Notes: a model not told the origin generated them from the sequence alone. A stretch of DNA of 64,000 nucleotides from Hydrangea macrophylla (GCA_033977485.1 CM066989.1:34511095-34575094), one strand, 5' to 3'. Positions 42,750 through 55,590 are shown, counted from the stretch's first letter. Numbers and translations: made by a program.

Positions 42750-45666
42750 TGTAATAACCTGCATTTTTCTTGCATTGTCATATTTAAAATTATATATATT
42801 TTGTCTGCTTTTATTTTCAATCCTTATGTGAAAAATTTATTTCTTGACTAATCTCATTATTGAAATTTCTTTTGGGGTCAAAATGCGATTTTCATAAAAA
42901 CTGGCAATACCTGTGTTAAATTTCAAATCTGTATTTCAAAACGGTGGAATTATTTCTTTTAAAACTCAAACTGTATTTTTATAAAATCAGAAAACTATTT
43001 CTAACATTAAAATGAATTTTCTGTATTTTTGTGATAAACACCGTGTCACGAAAATACCAGTTTAGGTTTAAAACTGTCCGCGCAGTGTTAAACTTCCACA
43101 GAATTTTGGGAGTAACTGATTGGACAAATTTCTTTATACCCAATTATTATTGCTGAAGTTTTCTCTTAGGCCTTGTTTGGCAAATGCTTGTAGTATGTGT
43201 GTTGTCCTAATGCCATAAGCTTGATTCCCAAACACACCTTGACCCACACCAACTCCACCTACCCTTTCAATTATCAATGGAGCATTATGAATTGCAAGTG
43301 TATATTTACACATCATTGCTGCACTTTCTTTGTAATTAGTGGAGATTAATGGAGAATGAGTGGGATGTTAGGCAAATGTTTTCTAAGTGGGAGTTTGATT
43401 ATTTATACACCCAACCACACTACACATTCTACACTCCTAACATAGAGAGCTTGAGAGAGTCACATAGAGAGATAATAATTTCAGAATTTGAAGAGCTCAA
43501 TCCTCCATAGCCAAGCTTGAAATTGGAGATTCTTAATTCTTGTATTTCTTTCTCAACAACTTCTTCAATCTACATCACGGTGAGTATTACTAACTCACTC
43601 AAAATGTAACTCATTCCTTATTTACTGATTTAGGTAGTTAATTTTAACAGTAGCAGAATTTTGTCTTCAGATTTTTGTTAGGAAAACGAAGGAAATTTAA
43701 GATTATGCCCGCGTTGTCCCAAGCAAAACTCGATTCTGCACACTTTTCGTCTAATGCAATTTTCTCAGATTCTGCACCGTTTTGGCAGAAAATGAGGATT
43801 ACAGTAGCAGAGAAAGTATATCAGAAATTAAATCTAATATTTTCTCTTTTAATTTTAACAGTAGCAGAATTTTGTTTTCAGATTTTTGTTAGGAAAACGA
43901 AGGAAATTTATGATTCTGTCCGCGTTGTCCCAAGCAAAACTCGATTCTGCACACATTTCGTCTAATACAATTTTCTCAGATTCTGCACCGTTTGGGCAGA
44001 AAAGGAGGATTACAGTAGCAGATTGTTAATTTTTGTATGAAAGCTTGAAGCTCAAAAATAGTAATTTTTCAAACATAACTAAAATCAATTCCGTGAATTG
44101 GGAATGAAAGATCTTAGTCCCAATAAGTTGTGGTTCGAATACTACAGCTTAATTCATCCGTATCACGACGTACCGTTGATTTAAAGTTTTGTCACCTCTC
44201 GGTTTTACGTGAAATCCGAGAGCTGCGATTGACATTTTTCAGCACTGACGACTTTTAGTAAAACGGCCATAACTTCCTCTAGGAAACTCGAAAACGCGCA
44301 CGGTTTGAAGCGTTGGAAACTAGACTCAAAGAGCTTTCTGTTGATATGTAATTTATGTATACAAATTTTAACTCATTTTTGATGGCATTACTTCAAAGTA
44401 GACCCACTTGTGTTTCTAATAGCGATAAAAGTATGTTAAAGCATTCTTTGATGAATTCACTGGTTGTTTAATATAAGATTTGATTTCTTCTCATATATCT
44501 ATGGTTATCGTTCCCAGTACTTTATATTTCTATATTAAGTCACATATCATTCATGTGGAGTCAGTGCATGGTGAGTGTTGGTAGTATGCAAAAGAGTAAT
44601 GATAGTGTGGAAAGGGTATGAGTTTGAGTTGTGGTTGTAGTTGTGGTCGTGGTTGTGGTCGTGGATGTGGTTGTGGTTGTGGTTGAAAATGTGGAAGAGG
44701 GTGTCTTTGAAATGCGAAGGTGGCAAATATGGACACTCCCTGACGCCCATGGAAGCGTTAAAGTGTGTGAAGCCGAACTTGGACACTCACTGGCACCCAT
44801 GGAAGTGCTAAAGTGTGGCCTATGGACACTCCCTGATAACTCGAGTCTGGATACTGTGTGAGGGGTTGCCCCGGTATTTGCATGGCGGTTAGGGTATTCA
44901 AAGTGTGAGGCATTGGACACTCCCTGGTACCCCGGACCAAAGTGTGAGGCAAACTGGACACTCCCTGGCGCCCCGTTGCTAAAGTGTGGCTATCTTAGTG
45001 TTTCAAAGATACCAGGAGTAGGATAGTGGGTTGTTGGGTGTTGTCGAGAGAAAAGAGTCAGTTAGATGAGATGGTGCATTGTTCTCATACACGGTCACAT
45101 ATGTGTGAATTTATCTTTTAAATAATGTTGTGGTTGTTTTCTAAACAAGCTCTTTATCTTAAATATAAACTTGTGGTTTTTAAATGGAAATGGGAAAAAG
45201 GTAAATGAGTATGTTTTACACTCAGAGTTATGTTTTTAATACTCACCAGCTTCTTGAAGCTGACGGCGTTGATGCGTCCTGGACATTCGTGTTCAGACTT
45301 TGCAGGTTATAATCAGGATGAACCTTATGACTATGCTAATTGAGATCAACTGCTGAGAAGAGAATTTACTTTTATATGCTTTATGTTTATGTGCATTTAA
45401 GATATGATTTGGTTTTGTAATAAGGATGACTGTAATAGACTTTAAGTTATTGTTTTATTTCAAGGCGGTCTGTGCCTTAGTTAACCCCGTACCATAGGAT
45501 GTAATAAGTTAGAAAATTTTTATAAGCCCTGATTGCCCTACTCTGATTAATAGTTTTATGTTGTTCGACGTTTTGGGACGGAATCGATCCTTCAAACTGT
45601 CGCGACCTACGGGTCCATAAAGGAAATTAAACGCTTTCCATATTTATGCTACGTCGGGGCGTGACA
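42750..45666 (+). repeat. 3' LTR of chromovirus B (2917 bp)
   Basis: It starts TGTAATAACC and ends GGGGCGTGACA, and differs from the 5' copy by about 11 substitutions and a length change in the GTGGTT/GTGGTC microsatellite (44630-44690). TATTTATA is at 43400. The target duplication AGGTA follows at 45667-45671. Confidence 0.93.
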
Positions 45667-45671
45667 AGGTA

Positions 45672-46499
45672 CAACGGTCAAACACAGTGATCCGGGCATT
45701 TGATGGATCTCGAAAGGAGACAATCGGAATGATCCACCTGCCAGTCGAGATCGGGCCGTATGAATTTCAAATCACCTTCCAGGTCCTAGACATCCCGGCA
45801 GCCTATAGTATGCTCCTCGGAAGGCCATGGATCCATCCAGCCGGGGCGGTTCCCTCCACCCTGCATCAAAATGTTAAATATGCAATCGATGGGCTTCTAG
45901 TCGTCGTCCATGGCGAACGAGAGTTTGCCACATCCGGAAAGCCATCACTACCGCATATTAACGCAGGCAAGGAGACTGAACCTGCCTCATACCAAGTCTT
46001 TGAATTGGTCTCTGCCACCTTCGCTCCGGAAGGGAAACCAACAAGAAAGCCTGCATACTCGCAGGCTCATCTGAACATGGCCAGGCAATTGAAGACGTTC
46101 GGATATAAGCCCGGAAAGGGGCTTGGGAGGTCAAACCAAGGGCAGATACAGCCGATCGATCTGCCAAATCAAAGGACACCTGCGGTCTTGGATATAAGAA
46201 GAGACGGGGAAAGGACAAGAGATCCGGTCGCAAAATCGGAAGGCCAATTCCACACATTCGGGAGACCTTCCCCCACCCAGCCGAGACAATATTCCCTGAC
46301 CAGGCAGGTCAGCCCACTCTGACGATCGACTGGACGTCCATGGTCCCGACAGGCAGTATCCGAGACCTATTCGAGGAAAATGTCGCCACGATCACTGGGC
46401 CAGGAGCCTCCACCAAGCCAACGGTCCGCCGGTTAGAGCCAGAGGAAACTCTGAACAATTGGGAGATCCGCCCTCTGCTGTGTAAAAGGGCATCTGGGT
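45672..46499 (+). pseudogene. Protease-region remnant of A, right piece (after B), frameshifted
   Basis: It continues the Ogre protease frame cut by B (VIRAFDGSRKETIGMI; AAYSMLLGRPWIH), followed by a G-patch-like KPGKGLGRSNQG. The frame that ends at 46322 is not the one that continues: DWTSMVPTGSIRDLFEEN is in another frame, so an indel lies near 46230-46240. The right end meets the donor site of the pol intron. Confidence 0.8.
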
Positions 46500-46682
46500 A
46501 AAAAAAAGGATATCTGTAAAAGTTCTCACTTGACTTAAGCCGGCCGAGTGAGAAATAACAATCTTTGTGAAAGGCTTCTATCTTTTTGTTTAATGAATGA
46601 AATTCAAGTTTACTGACCTTGTTTTAAAGCTCTGTTTCTGAATCTTTTTTTTTTCTTTCTTTTCTTGCAAAATCGATTTCAG
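46498..46682 (+). other. Pol intron of A (Ogre-type)
   Basis: Donor G|GTAAAA at 46498, a T-rich stretch, and acceptor GATTTCAG ending at 46682. Stops occur in all frames between. An intron between protease and reverse transcriptase is a known Ogre feature. About 185 nt long. Confidence 0.75.
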
Positions 46683-46891
46683 GGAATCTGTGACTAAACT
46701 CATTAATCACCTGGATATCACACAAATTGAACAAGTCAAGAATCACTCGAAAACGGAAATGGACTTTAATCATTTGGGTATGGAGGAGGAATCTGATTCC
46801 GACGACGAGACCCCCTCTGAACTTGAAAAAATGGTATCAGAACTTGAGGACAAACCAAAGCCTAACTTAGAAGAGGCCGACACCATCAATG
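46683..46891 (+). pseudogene. RT-side exon start of A, cut by D
   Basis: An acidic linker (EEESDSDDETPSELEKM) with no stop leads into ADTIN at 46891, where Copia element D begins. The frame resumes after D at 55591. The ORF running to 46938 ends in D sequence. Confidence 0.75.
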
Positions 46892-48385
46892 TGTTGGGTT
46901 TGTGCCCTCAAACCATTACTTTATGTATGAGACATTGACATTTTAATATATGGATATCAGCTTTACATTTCATTGTGTATGTTCTTTTCATGAGATGATT
47001 GTTAATCCTTAAGTATTATAGTAAGTAATTCGTGTGTGTATGAGATGCACACAAGTGAGATACGAATTACTATTCTTTAATACTTAGAATGTGTCACAGT
47101 GGATGATGAGACTGGATATCTCATCAAGTCTACACTGTAGCATAATTAACTACCATTGGATGGAGTGATTAATCTCAATCACTAGAGTGTAGCTCTTAGT
47201 TGATATGCTAGTGCTTATAGTGCATTGACGGACCTGAGTTTCCTATTGACACTTAAGACTGTCAAACAGTCAATAGGAACTCATAACTTGTATAAGGTAC
47301 GTGTTCTCAATCTTGAGACGATTATGAACACAGACTGTGGATATGACTGCTTTGACTTACCAATCAGTGAGGTCTATAAAAGATCAACACCTGGGTATCT
47401 TGGGTATGTCATGTTCATAGGGTTGTGAACATATATTGTCAAGATAGAATCTACCCTCTGTTTCAGAGTAAGCATTCCCTTGAGAATGTCACCAAGTCGA
47501 TTACTGAGTACTGCAGTCTTGTTGATAAGAGTTATCAACATGTTTGGTAATCATGAGAGGTGAATGGGACTCAAGGAATACAAGAAGTAATCATGATTCA
47601 GGTTGACAGTAACAGTTATCCGATTACCTGAATATGATTACGAATGCTGACGGTAGAGGGACATTAGTACACCATACAAGTCTAGTTATCGCTTCGGATA
47701 TGTTCTTTTGCGTTGGAGTTCAGTTATCGTTTTATAGTGGAGTAAACTTTAACTGACCAGTTAGTTAGTTTGCTGATCAAAGAGTTTGGTCATGGTAATT
47801 AACAAACTGGTCTGAGCCAACAATAAAGAGCCTAGGAGGTCCCACTCTTAGCTCCGCCAGGATGCTTGGAAAGATGCTTGAGGATGATGTCCAGACAGGT
47901 TCGATCGATCGAAGATGTCTCGATCGATTGAAGTCTGAAGGTTCGATCGATCGAAGATGGGTCGATCGATCGAATGTTCGATCGATCGAAGTCACTTCGA
48001 TCGCTCAAAGTCTAGGTCGGTTCTGGGAATCTATAAATAGGGCAGCTGCGTTCTGGAAAAGGTTGTTCGTCGTTTTAAACGTCAGAAGCTGCAGAAACTG
48101 TTTTGGAGTCCCAAAACCTTCTCTATCCTCTCCATTAGGGTTCCCACCAACCCTAGTCTTTCTGGCAGGCATCCGCAGGAGTCATAAGGGTGAAGATCAT
48201 CTAGTGGAGGCTGTTGGAAGTTGAAGATCAGAATTGGGTTCAAGACACTAAGGTATAACTCGTGTCCCCTCTTGTGCGCATCTGTAGAATTGACGAGTAG
48301 TAGATCCGGGCATGCCAATAAAGTTTCATAACTTAAATTTTCCGCTGCGCGTTTAAACTTTCCATTTAAACCTGTTTTTCCAACA
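46892..48385 (+). repeat. 5' LTR of Copia D (1494 bp)
   Basis: It runs from TGTTGG to CCAACA (6-bp inverted ends). TATAAATA is at 48032-48039, preceded by a palindrome array (47900-48010). Confidence 0.95.
47900..48010 (+). promoter_or_regulatory. TTCGATCGATCGAA palindrome array before the TATA box of D
   Basis: Six copies of TTCGATCGATCGAA or close variants occur in 111 bp, ending about 20 bp before the TATA box. It is repeated at 55100-55210 and, more diverged, at 13805-13880 in E. A binding site for a dimeric factor is an inference from symmetry and position. Confidence 0.65.
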
Positions 48386-48387
48386 AT

Positions 48388-48400
48388 TGGTATCAGAGCC
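48388..48400 (+). other. Primer binding site of D (tRNA-Met type)
   Basis: TGGTATCAGAGCC lies 2 nt after the LTR end. Confidence 0.9.
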
Positions 48401-50086
48401 ACGCTCGTTTGGATCTATAGATGCGTTTTTTGGAACACTATTTTGATTTGCATGTTGATTTTAGAACTGCTTTCGAAACTGCATTGTCACAGATCTGTTT
48501 CTGCAGTGTTATCGCAGCAGTATACAAATCTGTGATTGCATTGGATGCAAGATGGGTTCGATCGATCGAAGTAATCTCGATCGATCGAACACTCTGTACT
48601 CGAGCGATCGAACAGGTTTCGATCGATCGAAACCTTCTGTTGTTCGAGCGATCGAATAGAGTTCGATCGATCGAGACAGACTCTTTGTCAGGATCTTTGT
48701 TTCACAGTTTTAAAAGTATTTTGAAATTAAAAGTTTAATTTTAACGTATTCTGCAAAATTTTTAATCATTCTGTGAAATAGAATGTTCAAGCGATTGAAC
48801 AGTGTTCAATCGATCGAAGGTTCGAGCGATCGAACGGTCTTTGATCGATCGAACTATGACAGAGAAGTTAGATGCTGTTTTGAGTTCTAATTCAGTATGT
48901 AAAGAGTTTATATACTGTGTGAATCAATTAAGGTTTCCAATAGTTATATTTTGTTATATATATATATGCGTGGATGTGTGTTCAACTAACCTTTTGCAGC
49001 AAAAGTTAGTCGCTATCTCCCATGGCGCCAAGAGCATTTAATTTTGTTTTTGAATGTTTTAGATTGGTGTGTTGTTTTAAGTTTGGTTTGGTTTTAAGGC
49101 ATATCTAAAGGGCGCTGCGACTTCAATCCTACGAAAAGGAAAGTCGCACCGGTTTCCCTAGCCTTTTATTTTGTTGTTGCTATTTCTATTTCTAGATAAA
49201 TTGTAAGCTTCAAAAGAGGCATAGGTTCAATGTAATAGAATTAGAATATCCATGAAGATGGAGCAAGGAGCCGTTGTCCATGAAGATGGAGCTGGAGGCG
49301 ATCAAACCAAAAGCAGGTTCTATGGAGATAGAGCCATGGGAGATAGAGGCATTGTTTGAATGTCTATATTTCATTTTAGTTTTTGTTTTATGTGCTTGTT
49401 TTGTGATTGGCGTATAATACATTGTTGCATGCACTTAAAACAAGTTTTCTAAAATAAAATTCAAAAACCGTTTTTCAACACATTAGTAAACATTGGATGT
49501 TTATGGGTAGTGTGTGGAAACATTTTTCAAAAGCAAAATCCTTAATTTACTAAATCTAGTGGGAGAGGGTCTTATCAAATTACACCCACGATCTTCCATT
49601 AACGGTTCACTGTAAGATGAGCAATGCATTCTGTGTCACCTCGCCAGGGGTGATCATTCCATACGGAGGATGCATTACTCATTGGTTACTAGATGTGAAC
49701 TTCTTTTGATAAGGATCAATCAGACGTGTTAGAGGGTGACCACCATACGGAGGCGCTACTTGAGACGGTTGTGATTGGATCCTAGTTAATGGTACACACT
49801 AGCTAAGCTATGGATAAGGGATACCACACGGGGCATTATTCAGAAACTTAGAGATCAAATAGGTTCGGAAGTCATAACTTGTTTTGCAAGAGTTGCATAG
49901 CGGATAAGTTATGATAAATCGAAAGATCGAACATTGACCACCACACGGAGGCTTTATTCTTTCGTTTCGATATTCCGGCGACTTTGTTTTAAAATAAGAG
50001 TTTTAAAAGGATTCTTTTATTTCAAACTGTCAAATTCTGATATCCATATTTATTTTGTTTTTTTTTTTATTTTTCAGTAAATCATA
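48401..50086 (+). other. Untranslated leader of D
   Basis: About 1.7 kb, no gene. It holds two further palindrome clusters (48557-48675, six copies; 48785-48853, four copies) and four CCAYACGGRG-type motifs at 49659, 49743, 49824 and 49941, conserved in E. Confidence 0.7.
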
Positions 50087-53000
50087 ATGTCTGGATCTGC
50101 ATTTAGTCCACTTGCCACCATACTCACTCAAAACAAGTTAACTGGAAACAACTACACTGAATGGAAACGTAACCTTGACATCGTGTTAACTGCGGAGGAT
50201 CACATATATGTCCTCACCACCCCATGCCCCGAAGAACCCGCTGCAAATGCTTCGGCTGCTGCTAGACGCGAGTTCGATAAATGGAAAAAGTCGAATGGGA
50301 TGGCTCGTTGTTACATATTGGCTTCTATGGCTAATGTGTTACAACACCAATACCAGTCGAACAATTCCGCCAGTGACATTATCGAATCCCTGAAAAAGAT
50401 GTTTGGGGAGCATGGCAGGCCTGCCAGACAGGTAGCTATGCAGAAGATAATGAGTGCTAAGATGTCGGAAGGGACTCCAGTCAAAGAACATGTTTTGAAA
50501 ATGATTGGTTATTTAAACGAGCTGGAGACCCTAGGTGCCAACATCGATGCACAGACCCAAGTTGATATGATCCTCAATACGCTGTCACCATCATTCGCTC
50601 AATTTAAACTGAATTATAATATGAATAAAATGGATTTTTCAATGAGCGAATTGATGAGCTCTTTATTGGCAGCGGAAGGGGTGATCAAGCCTGGGGGCAG
50701 CGTTTTAAACGTTGAGAAAAGCGCTTCCTCTTCCCGATCTATGCCGAAAGGAAAGAAAGGGAAGAAGAAGGCTAGCACTGGTGGTTCAAGTGTTGGACCG
50801 GTCCCTAAGATTGCAAAATCTAAGGGAAAAGGTAAGGGCAAAGGGAAGGTGGGTGGCCAAGGCAAAGGAAAGTGTTTCCAATGCGGTGAGAAGGGCCACT
50901 GGAAGAGGAACTGTCCAGAATTCTTAGCTACAAGAGTTCAAGGTATGATTGAATCACATGTGATTGAAGTAAGTTTTATAACGGATACTTCAAATACTTG
51001 GTGCATTGATTCTGGTGCGACTAACCATATCTGTAATTCATTGCAGGGGTTCAGATCAACCAGGAAGTGCAGTGATGGGGAAATCGTACTTACTCTAGGT
51101 TCTAGCGCAACCGTTTCTGCGGTTGCTATAGGAGTCGTAGTTTTAGAATTTCTAGACAATAAAGTTTTGATTTTATCAGATGTACTTTACGTCCCTTCAA
51201 TGAGACGTAATTTAATTTCAGTTTCTAATTTATCGAATAATGGTTATTCTTTTCTCTTTGGAACTGAAGTTGTGATTAAAAGAAATAGTTCTTTTATATG
51301 TTCTGGTGTAAAATCAAATGGTTTGTATGTGATTACTCCCAATATTTCTAAAGATTCTTGTATGGAACTTAATAACTCAGTGGTAACTGTACCATCTAAA
51401 AGAAAGAGACCTTCCACTAATCCAACAAGGCTTTGGCATATGAGGCTTGGTCATATCAATCTAAATAGGATTAGCAGACTAGTCAAAGAAGGGGTCTTAG
51501 GCGATTTGGTTCTCGAACCAATAGAAGTCTGCGAGTCTTGTTTAAAGGGTAAGATGACCAAAAGGCCCTTTCCTGCAAAGGGCAATAGAACCAATGCATT
51601 GTTGGAATTAGTTCATACTGATGTGTGTGGACCAATAAATATTAGAGCAAGGGGTGGTTATGAGTATTTCATAACATTTACTGATGACCACTCTAGGTAT
51701 GGATATGTGTACCTAATGCAGCACAAGTCTGAAGCCTTTGAAAAGTTCAAAGAGTTTAGGGCTGAAGTGGAGAAGCAATTGGGCACACATATCAAGGCCA
51801 TTCGATCTGATCGAGGTGGCGAGTACCTCTCTAATGAATTTATTGATCACCTCGTACAGAATGGGATTCTGTCACAGTTGACTGCACCTGGCACGCCTCA
51901 GCAAAACGGTGTAGCGGAGAGAAGGAATCGGACTCTTTTAGACATGACTAGGTCAATGATGAGTTATTCTGAGTTACCTTTATTTCTTTGGGGTTATGCT
52001 TTGGAAACCGCTGCTTACATACTAAATCTAGTACCAAGCAAATCTGTTCCCAGGACACCACGAGAGATGTGGATTGGGCGCAAGCCTTCTTTGCAACATC
52101 TCCGGATATGGGGATGTCCGGCACATGTGCTAAAAGGAAAGATGAGCAAGTTGGAATCTAGATCGGAAGTATGTTACTTCGTAGGGTATCCAAAGGGTAC
52201 TTATGGATGGTATTTTTATGATCCAAGAGAACAGAAGGTGTTCGTCAGTACGAATGCTATTTTCTTGGAGGATGATTATATCATGAACCATAAACCTAAG
52301 GGAAGGATAGATCTTAGAGAGATAGAAGGAGAGCCCTCAGTCCAACCCGTAGTTAATAACGATGTAAATCAGGAAAACACCACTTCTTCACCTATTTCCG
52401 CACCAGTACCTCGTCGTAGTGGGAGGATTATCAGCCAGCCTGATAGATACATGTTCTTAGGAGAAGTTTTTGAAGCTGTCTCCATAGAATCTGAATCTGA
52501 TCCTACCACATACGAAGAGGCAATGGCTGATGTTGATTCAGCTCATTGGGTTAAAGCTATGAAGGCTGAATTGGAATCTATGGATTCTAATCAGGTCTGG
52601 GATCTTGTAGAACTTCCAGCCAATATTAAACCCATTGGCTGTAAGTGGGTCTACAAGAGGAAAAGAGGATCTGATGGAAAGGTTGAGACCTTTAAGGCAA
52701 GGCTTGTTGCGAAAGGTTATACTCAGAGGGAGGGCATTGACTATGAGGAAACCTTCTCGCCGGTGGCCATGCTCAAGTCCATCAGAATACTCTTATCCGT
52801 TGCTGCATGCCTAGATTTTGAGATCTGGCAGATGGACGTCAAGACTGCATTCTTGAATGGCAATCTTGAGGAGGACATCTATATGCAACAACCAGAAGGG
52901 TTCATAGCTGGTCGGAAAGGTAACTTGGTATGCAAGTTGCAAAAGTCCATTTATGGGCTTAAGCAGGCATCCAGAAGTTGGAACATACGATTTGATCAAG

Positions 53001-54076
53001 CGGTCAAATCGTTTGGTTTCATACAGAATCTGGATGAACCTTGTGTATACAAGAAGAGTGAAGGGAAAGTGGTGGCTTTTCTTGTGCTTTACGTTGACGA
53101 CATTCTACTCATTGGAAATGATGTAGCGGCATTGTCAACGCTCAAGGTTTGGCTAGCTAGTACTTTCGATATGAAGGATCTAGGAGAGGCGAGCTATATT
53201 CTTGGGATAAAGCTCTTTCGGGATCGCAAGCGAAAGATAATGGGATTATCTCAAGCTGGTTATATCGATAAGGTGCTAACTAGGTTTTCAATGGATAATT
53301 CGAAGAAAGGTTTGTTACCTTTCAGGCATGGTTAAGCGTTCTCCAAGGACCAGTGTCCAAAGACACAGGAGGAGAGGAATCGCATGACAGGAGTTCCCTA
53401 TGCTTCTGCAGTGGGAAGTCTCATGTATGCGATGTTATGCACTAGACCAGATATCTGCTTTGCCGTTGGCATGGTTAGCAGATATCAGTCGAATCCGGGT
53501 CCAGAGCACTGGACAGCCGTTAAGCACATTCTTAAGTACTTGAGAAGAACTAAAGATTACATGCTTATGTACGGTGGTAGTGAGTTAATTCCAGTGGGGT
53601 ACACTGACTCGGACTTTATGTCAGATAAAGATTCGAGAAAGTAGACATCCGGACATCTCTTTACCTTGGGAGGTGGTGCTGTCATTTGGAGGAGCATTAA
53701 GCAGAAATGCATTGCAGACTCAACTACAGAAGCTGAGTATGTGGCTGCTTGTGAAGCCGCAAAGGAAGCTGTTTGGCTCAAGAAGTTCCTTATGGAACTC
53801 GAGGTGGTACCAGCGTCGCTGTCGCCTATTACGCTTCATTGTGATAATAGTGGGGCAGTGGCTCAGTCCAAGGAGCCAAGGAACCACGGAAAGGGAAAGC
53901 ACGTAGAGCGGAAATATCATCTTATCCGAGATATTGTTCAACGTGGAGATGTGACTGTCACCAAGATTGCCACAGCTGACAATCTTGCTGATCCGTTTAC
54001 AAAGGCCTTGCCACAGAAGGTCTTTGATCGTTATCTAGATAGTCTAGGTCTTAGATGTAGTCCTGAATGGTTATGA
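50087..54076 (+). CDS. gag-pol: gag-pol of Copia D, with two late in-frame stops
   Basis: The ATG at 50087 ([13 protein letters not shown]) is shared with E. Gag about 1-290 with zinc knuckle C263, C266, H271, C276 ([14 protein letters not shown]). Protease DSGATNH with D308. Integrase about 440-720 with HHCC finger, [15 protein letters not shown] and a [13 protein letters not shown] box. Reverse transcriptase from about 830, YVDD at 1002. RNase H near the C-terminus ([20 protein letters not shown]). TAA at 53333 truncates the protein after the RT core, and TAG at 53642 lies before RNase H; the frame is otherwise open to 54076, so both are point changes. The second occurs where related elements usually have Ser in a DSRKSTSG motif. 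Confidence 0.92.
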
Positions 54077-54080
54077 GTGC

Positions 54081-54091
54081 AAGTGGGAGTT
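54081..54091 (+). other. Polypurine tract of D
   Basis: AAGTGGGAGTT directly precedes the 3' LTR start TGTTGGG, the usual Copia form. Confidence 0.85.
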
Positions 54092-55585
54092 TGTTGGGTT
54101 TGTGCCCTCAAACCATTACTTTATGTATGAGACATTGACATTTTAATATATGGATATCAGCTTTACATTTCATTGTGTATGTTCTTTTCATGAGATGATT
54201 GTTAATCCTTAAGTATTATAGTAAGTAATTCGTGTGTGTATGAGATGCACACAAGTGAGATACGAATTACTATTCTTTAATACTTAGAATGTGTCACAGT
54301 GGATGATGAGACTGGATATCTCATCAAGTCTACACTGTAGCATAATTAACTACCATTGGATGGAGTGATTAATCTCAATCACTAGAGTGTAGCTCTTAGT
54401 TGATATGCTAGTGCTTATAGTGCATTGACGGACCTGAGTTTCCTATTGACGCTTAAGACTGTCAAACAGTCAATAGGAACTCATAACTTGTATAAGGTAC
54501 GTGTTCTCAATCTTGAGACGATTATGAACACAGACTGTGGATATGACTGCTTTGACTTACCAATCAGTGAGGTCTATAAAAGATCAGCACCTGGGTATCT
54601 TGGGTATGTCATGTTCATAGGGTTGTGAACATATATTGTCAAGATAGAATCTACCCTCTGTTTCAGAGTAAGCATTCCCTTGAGAATGTCACCAAGTCGA
54701 TTACTGAGTACTGCAGTCTTGTTGATAAGAGTTATCAACATGTTTGGTAATCATGAGAGGTGAATGGGACTCAAGGAATACAAGAAGTAATCATGATTCA
54801 GGTTGACAGTAACAGTTATCCGATTACCTGAATATGATTACGAATGCTGACGGTAGAGGGACATTAGTACACCATACAAGTCTAGTTATCGCTTCGGATA
54901 TGTTCTTTTGCGTTGGAGTTCAGTTATCGTTTTATAGTGGAGTAAACTTTAACTGACCAGTTAGTTAGTTTGCTGATCAAAGAGTTTGGTCATGGTAATT
55001 AACAAACTGGTCTGAGCCAACAATAAAGAGCCTAGGAGGTCCCACTCTTAGCTCCGCCAGGATGCTTGGAAAGATGCTTGAGGATGATGTCCAGACAGGT
55101 TCGATCGATCGAAGATGTCTCGATCGATTGAAGTCTGAAGGTTCGATCGATCGAAGATGGGTCGATCGATCGAATGTTCGATCGATCGAAGTCACTTCGA
55201 TCGCTCGAAGTCTAGGTCGGTTCTGGGAATCTATAAATAGGGCAGCTGCGTTCTGGAAAAGGTTGTTCGTCGTTTTAAACGTCAGAAGCTGCAGAAACTA
55301 TTTTGGAGTCCCAAAACCTTCTCTATCCTCTCCATTAGGGTTCCCACCAACCCTAGTCTTTCTGGCAGGCATCCGCAGGAGTCATAAGGGTGAAGATCAT
55401 CTAGTGGAGGCTGCTGGAAGTTGAAGATCAGAATTGGGTTCAAGACACTAAGGTATAACTCGTGTCCCCTCTTGTGCGCATCTGTAGAATTGACGAGTAG
55501 TAGATCCGGGCATGCCAATAAAGTTTCATAACTTAAATTTTCCGCTGCGCGTTTAAACTTTCCATTTAAACCTGTTTTTCCAACA
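54092..55585 (+). repeat. 3' LTR of Copia D (1494 bp)
   Basis: Same length as the 5' copy, with five differences seen by eye. TATAAATA is at 55232-55239. It ends CCAACA and is followed by the target duplication CAATG. Confidence 0.95.
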
Positions 55586-55590
55586 CAATG

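Larger units (their letters stand above)
21631..45666 (+). mobile_element. Element B: chromovirus (Tekay/Del-like Ty3-gypsy), interrupted by C
   Basis: Two LTRs of about 2.92 kb flank a tRNA-Met primer site, one gag-pol frame ending in a chromodomain, and a polypurine tract. The target duplication AGGTA is present on both sides (21626-21630 and 45667-45671), placing the insertion in the protease remnant of A. About 11 substitutions plus one repeat-length difference separate the LTRs by eye (about 0.4%). The only break I found in gag-pol is the insertion of C. Confidence 0.95.
46892..55585 (+). mobile_element. Element D: complete Copia retrotransposon
   Basis: Two 1494-bp LTRs, a tRNA-Met primer site, leader, one gag-pol frame in Copia order (Gag, protease, integrase, RT, RNase H), a polypurine tract, and target duplication CAATG (46887-46891 and 55586-55590). 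Five substitutions separate the LTRs by eye. Same family as E. LTR size and sequence suggest the Angela/Tork side of plant Copia, but the lineage is not resolved. It inserted into A after A had entered E. Confidence 0.95.

Noticed and set aside
47862..48224. A 120-codon ORF in the D LTR (also at 55062)
   Set aside because: It reads across the palindrome array and TATA region, with SIDR-type repeats from the palindromes; not a gene.
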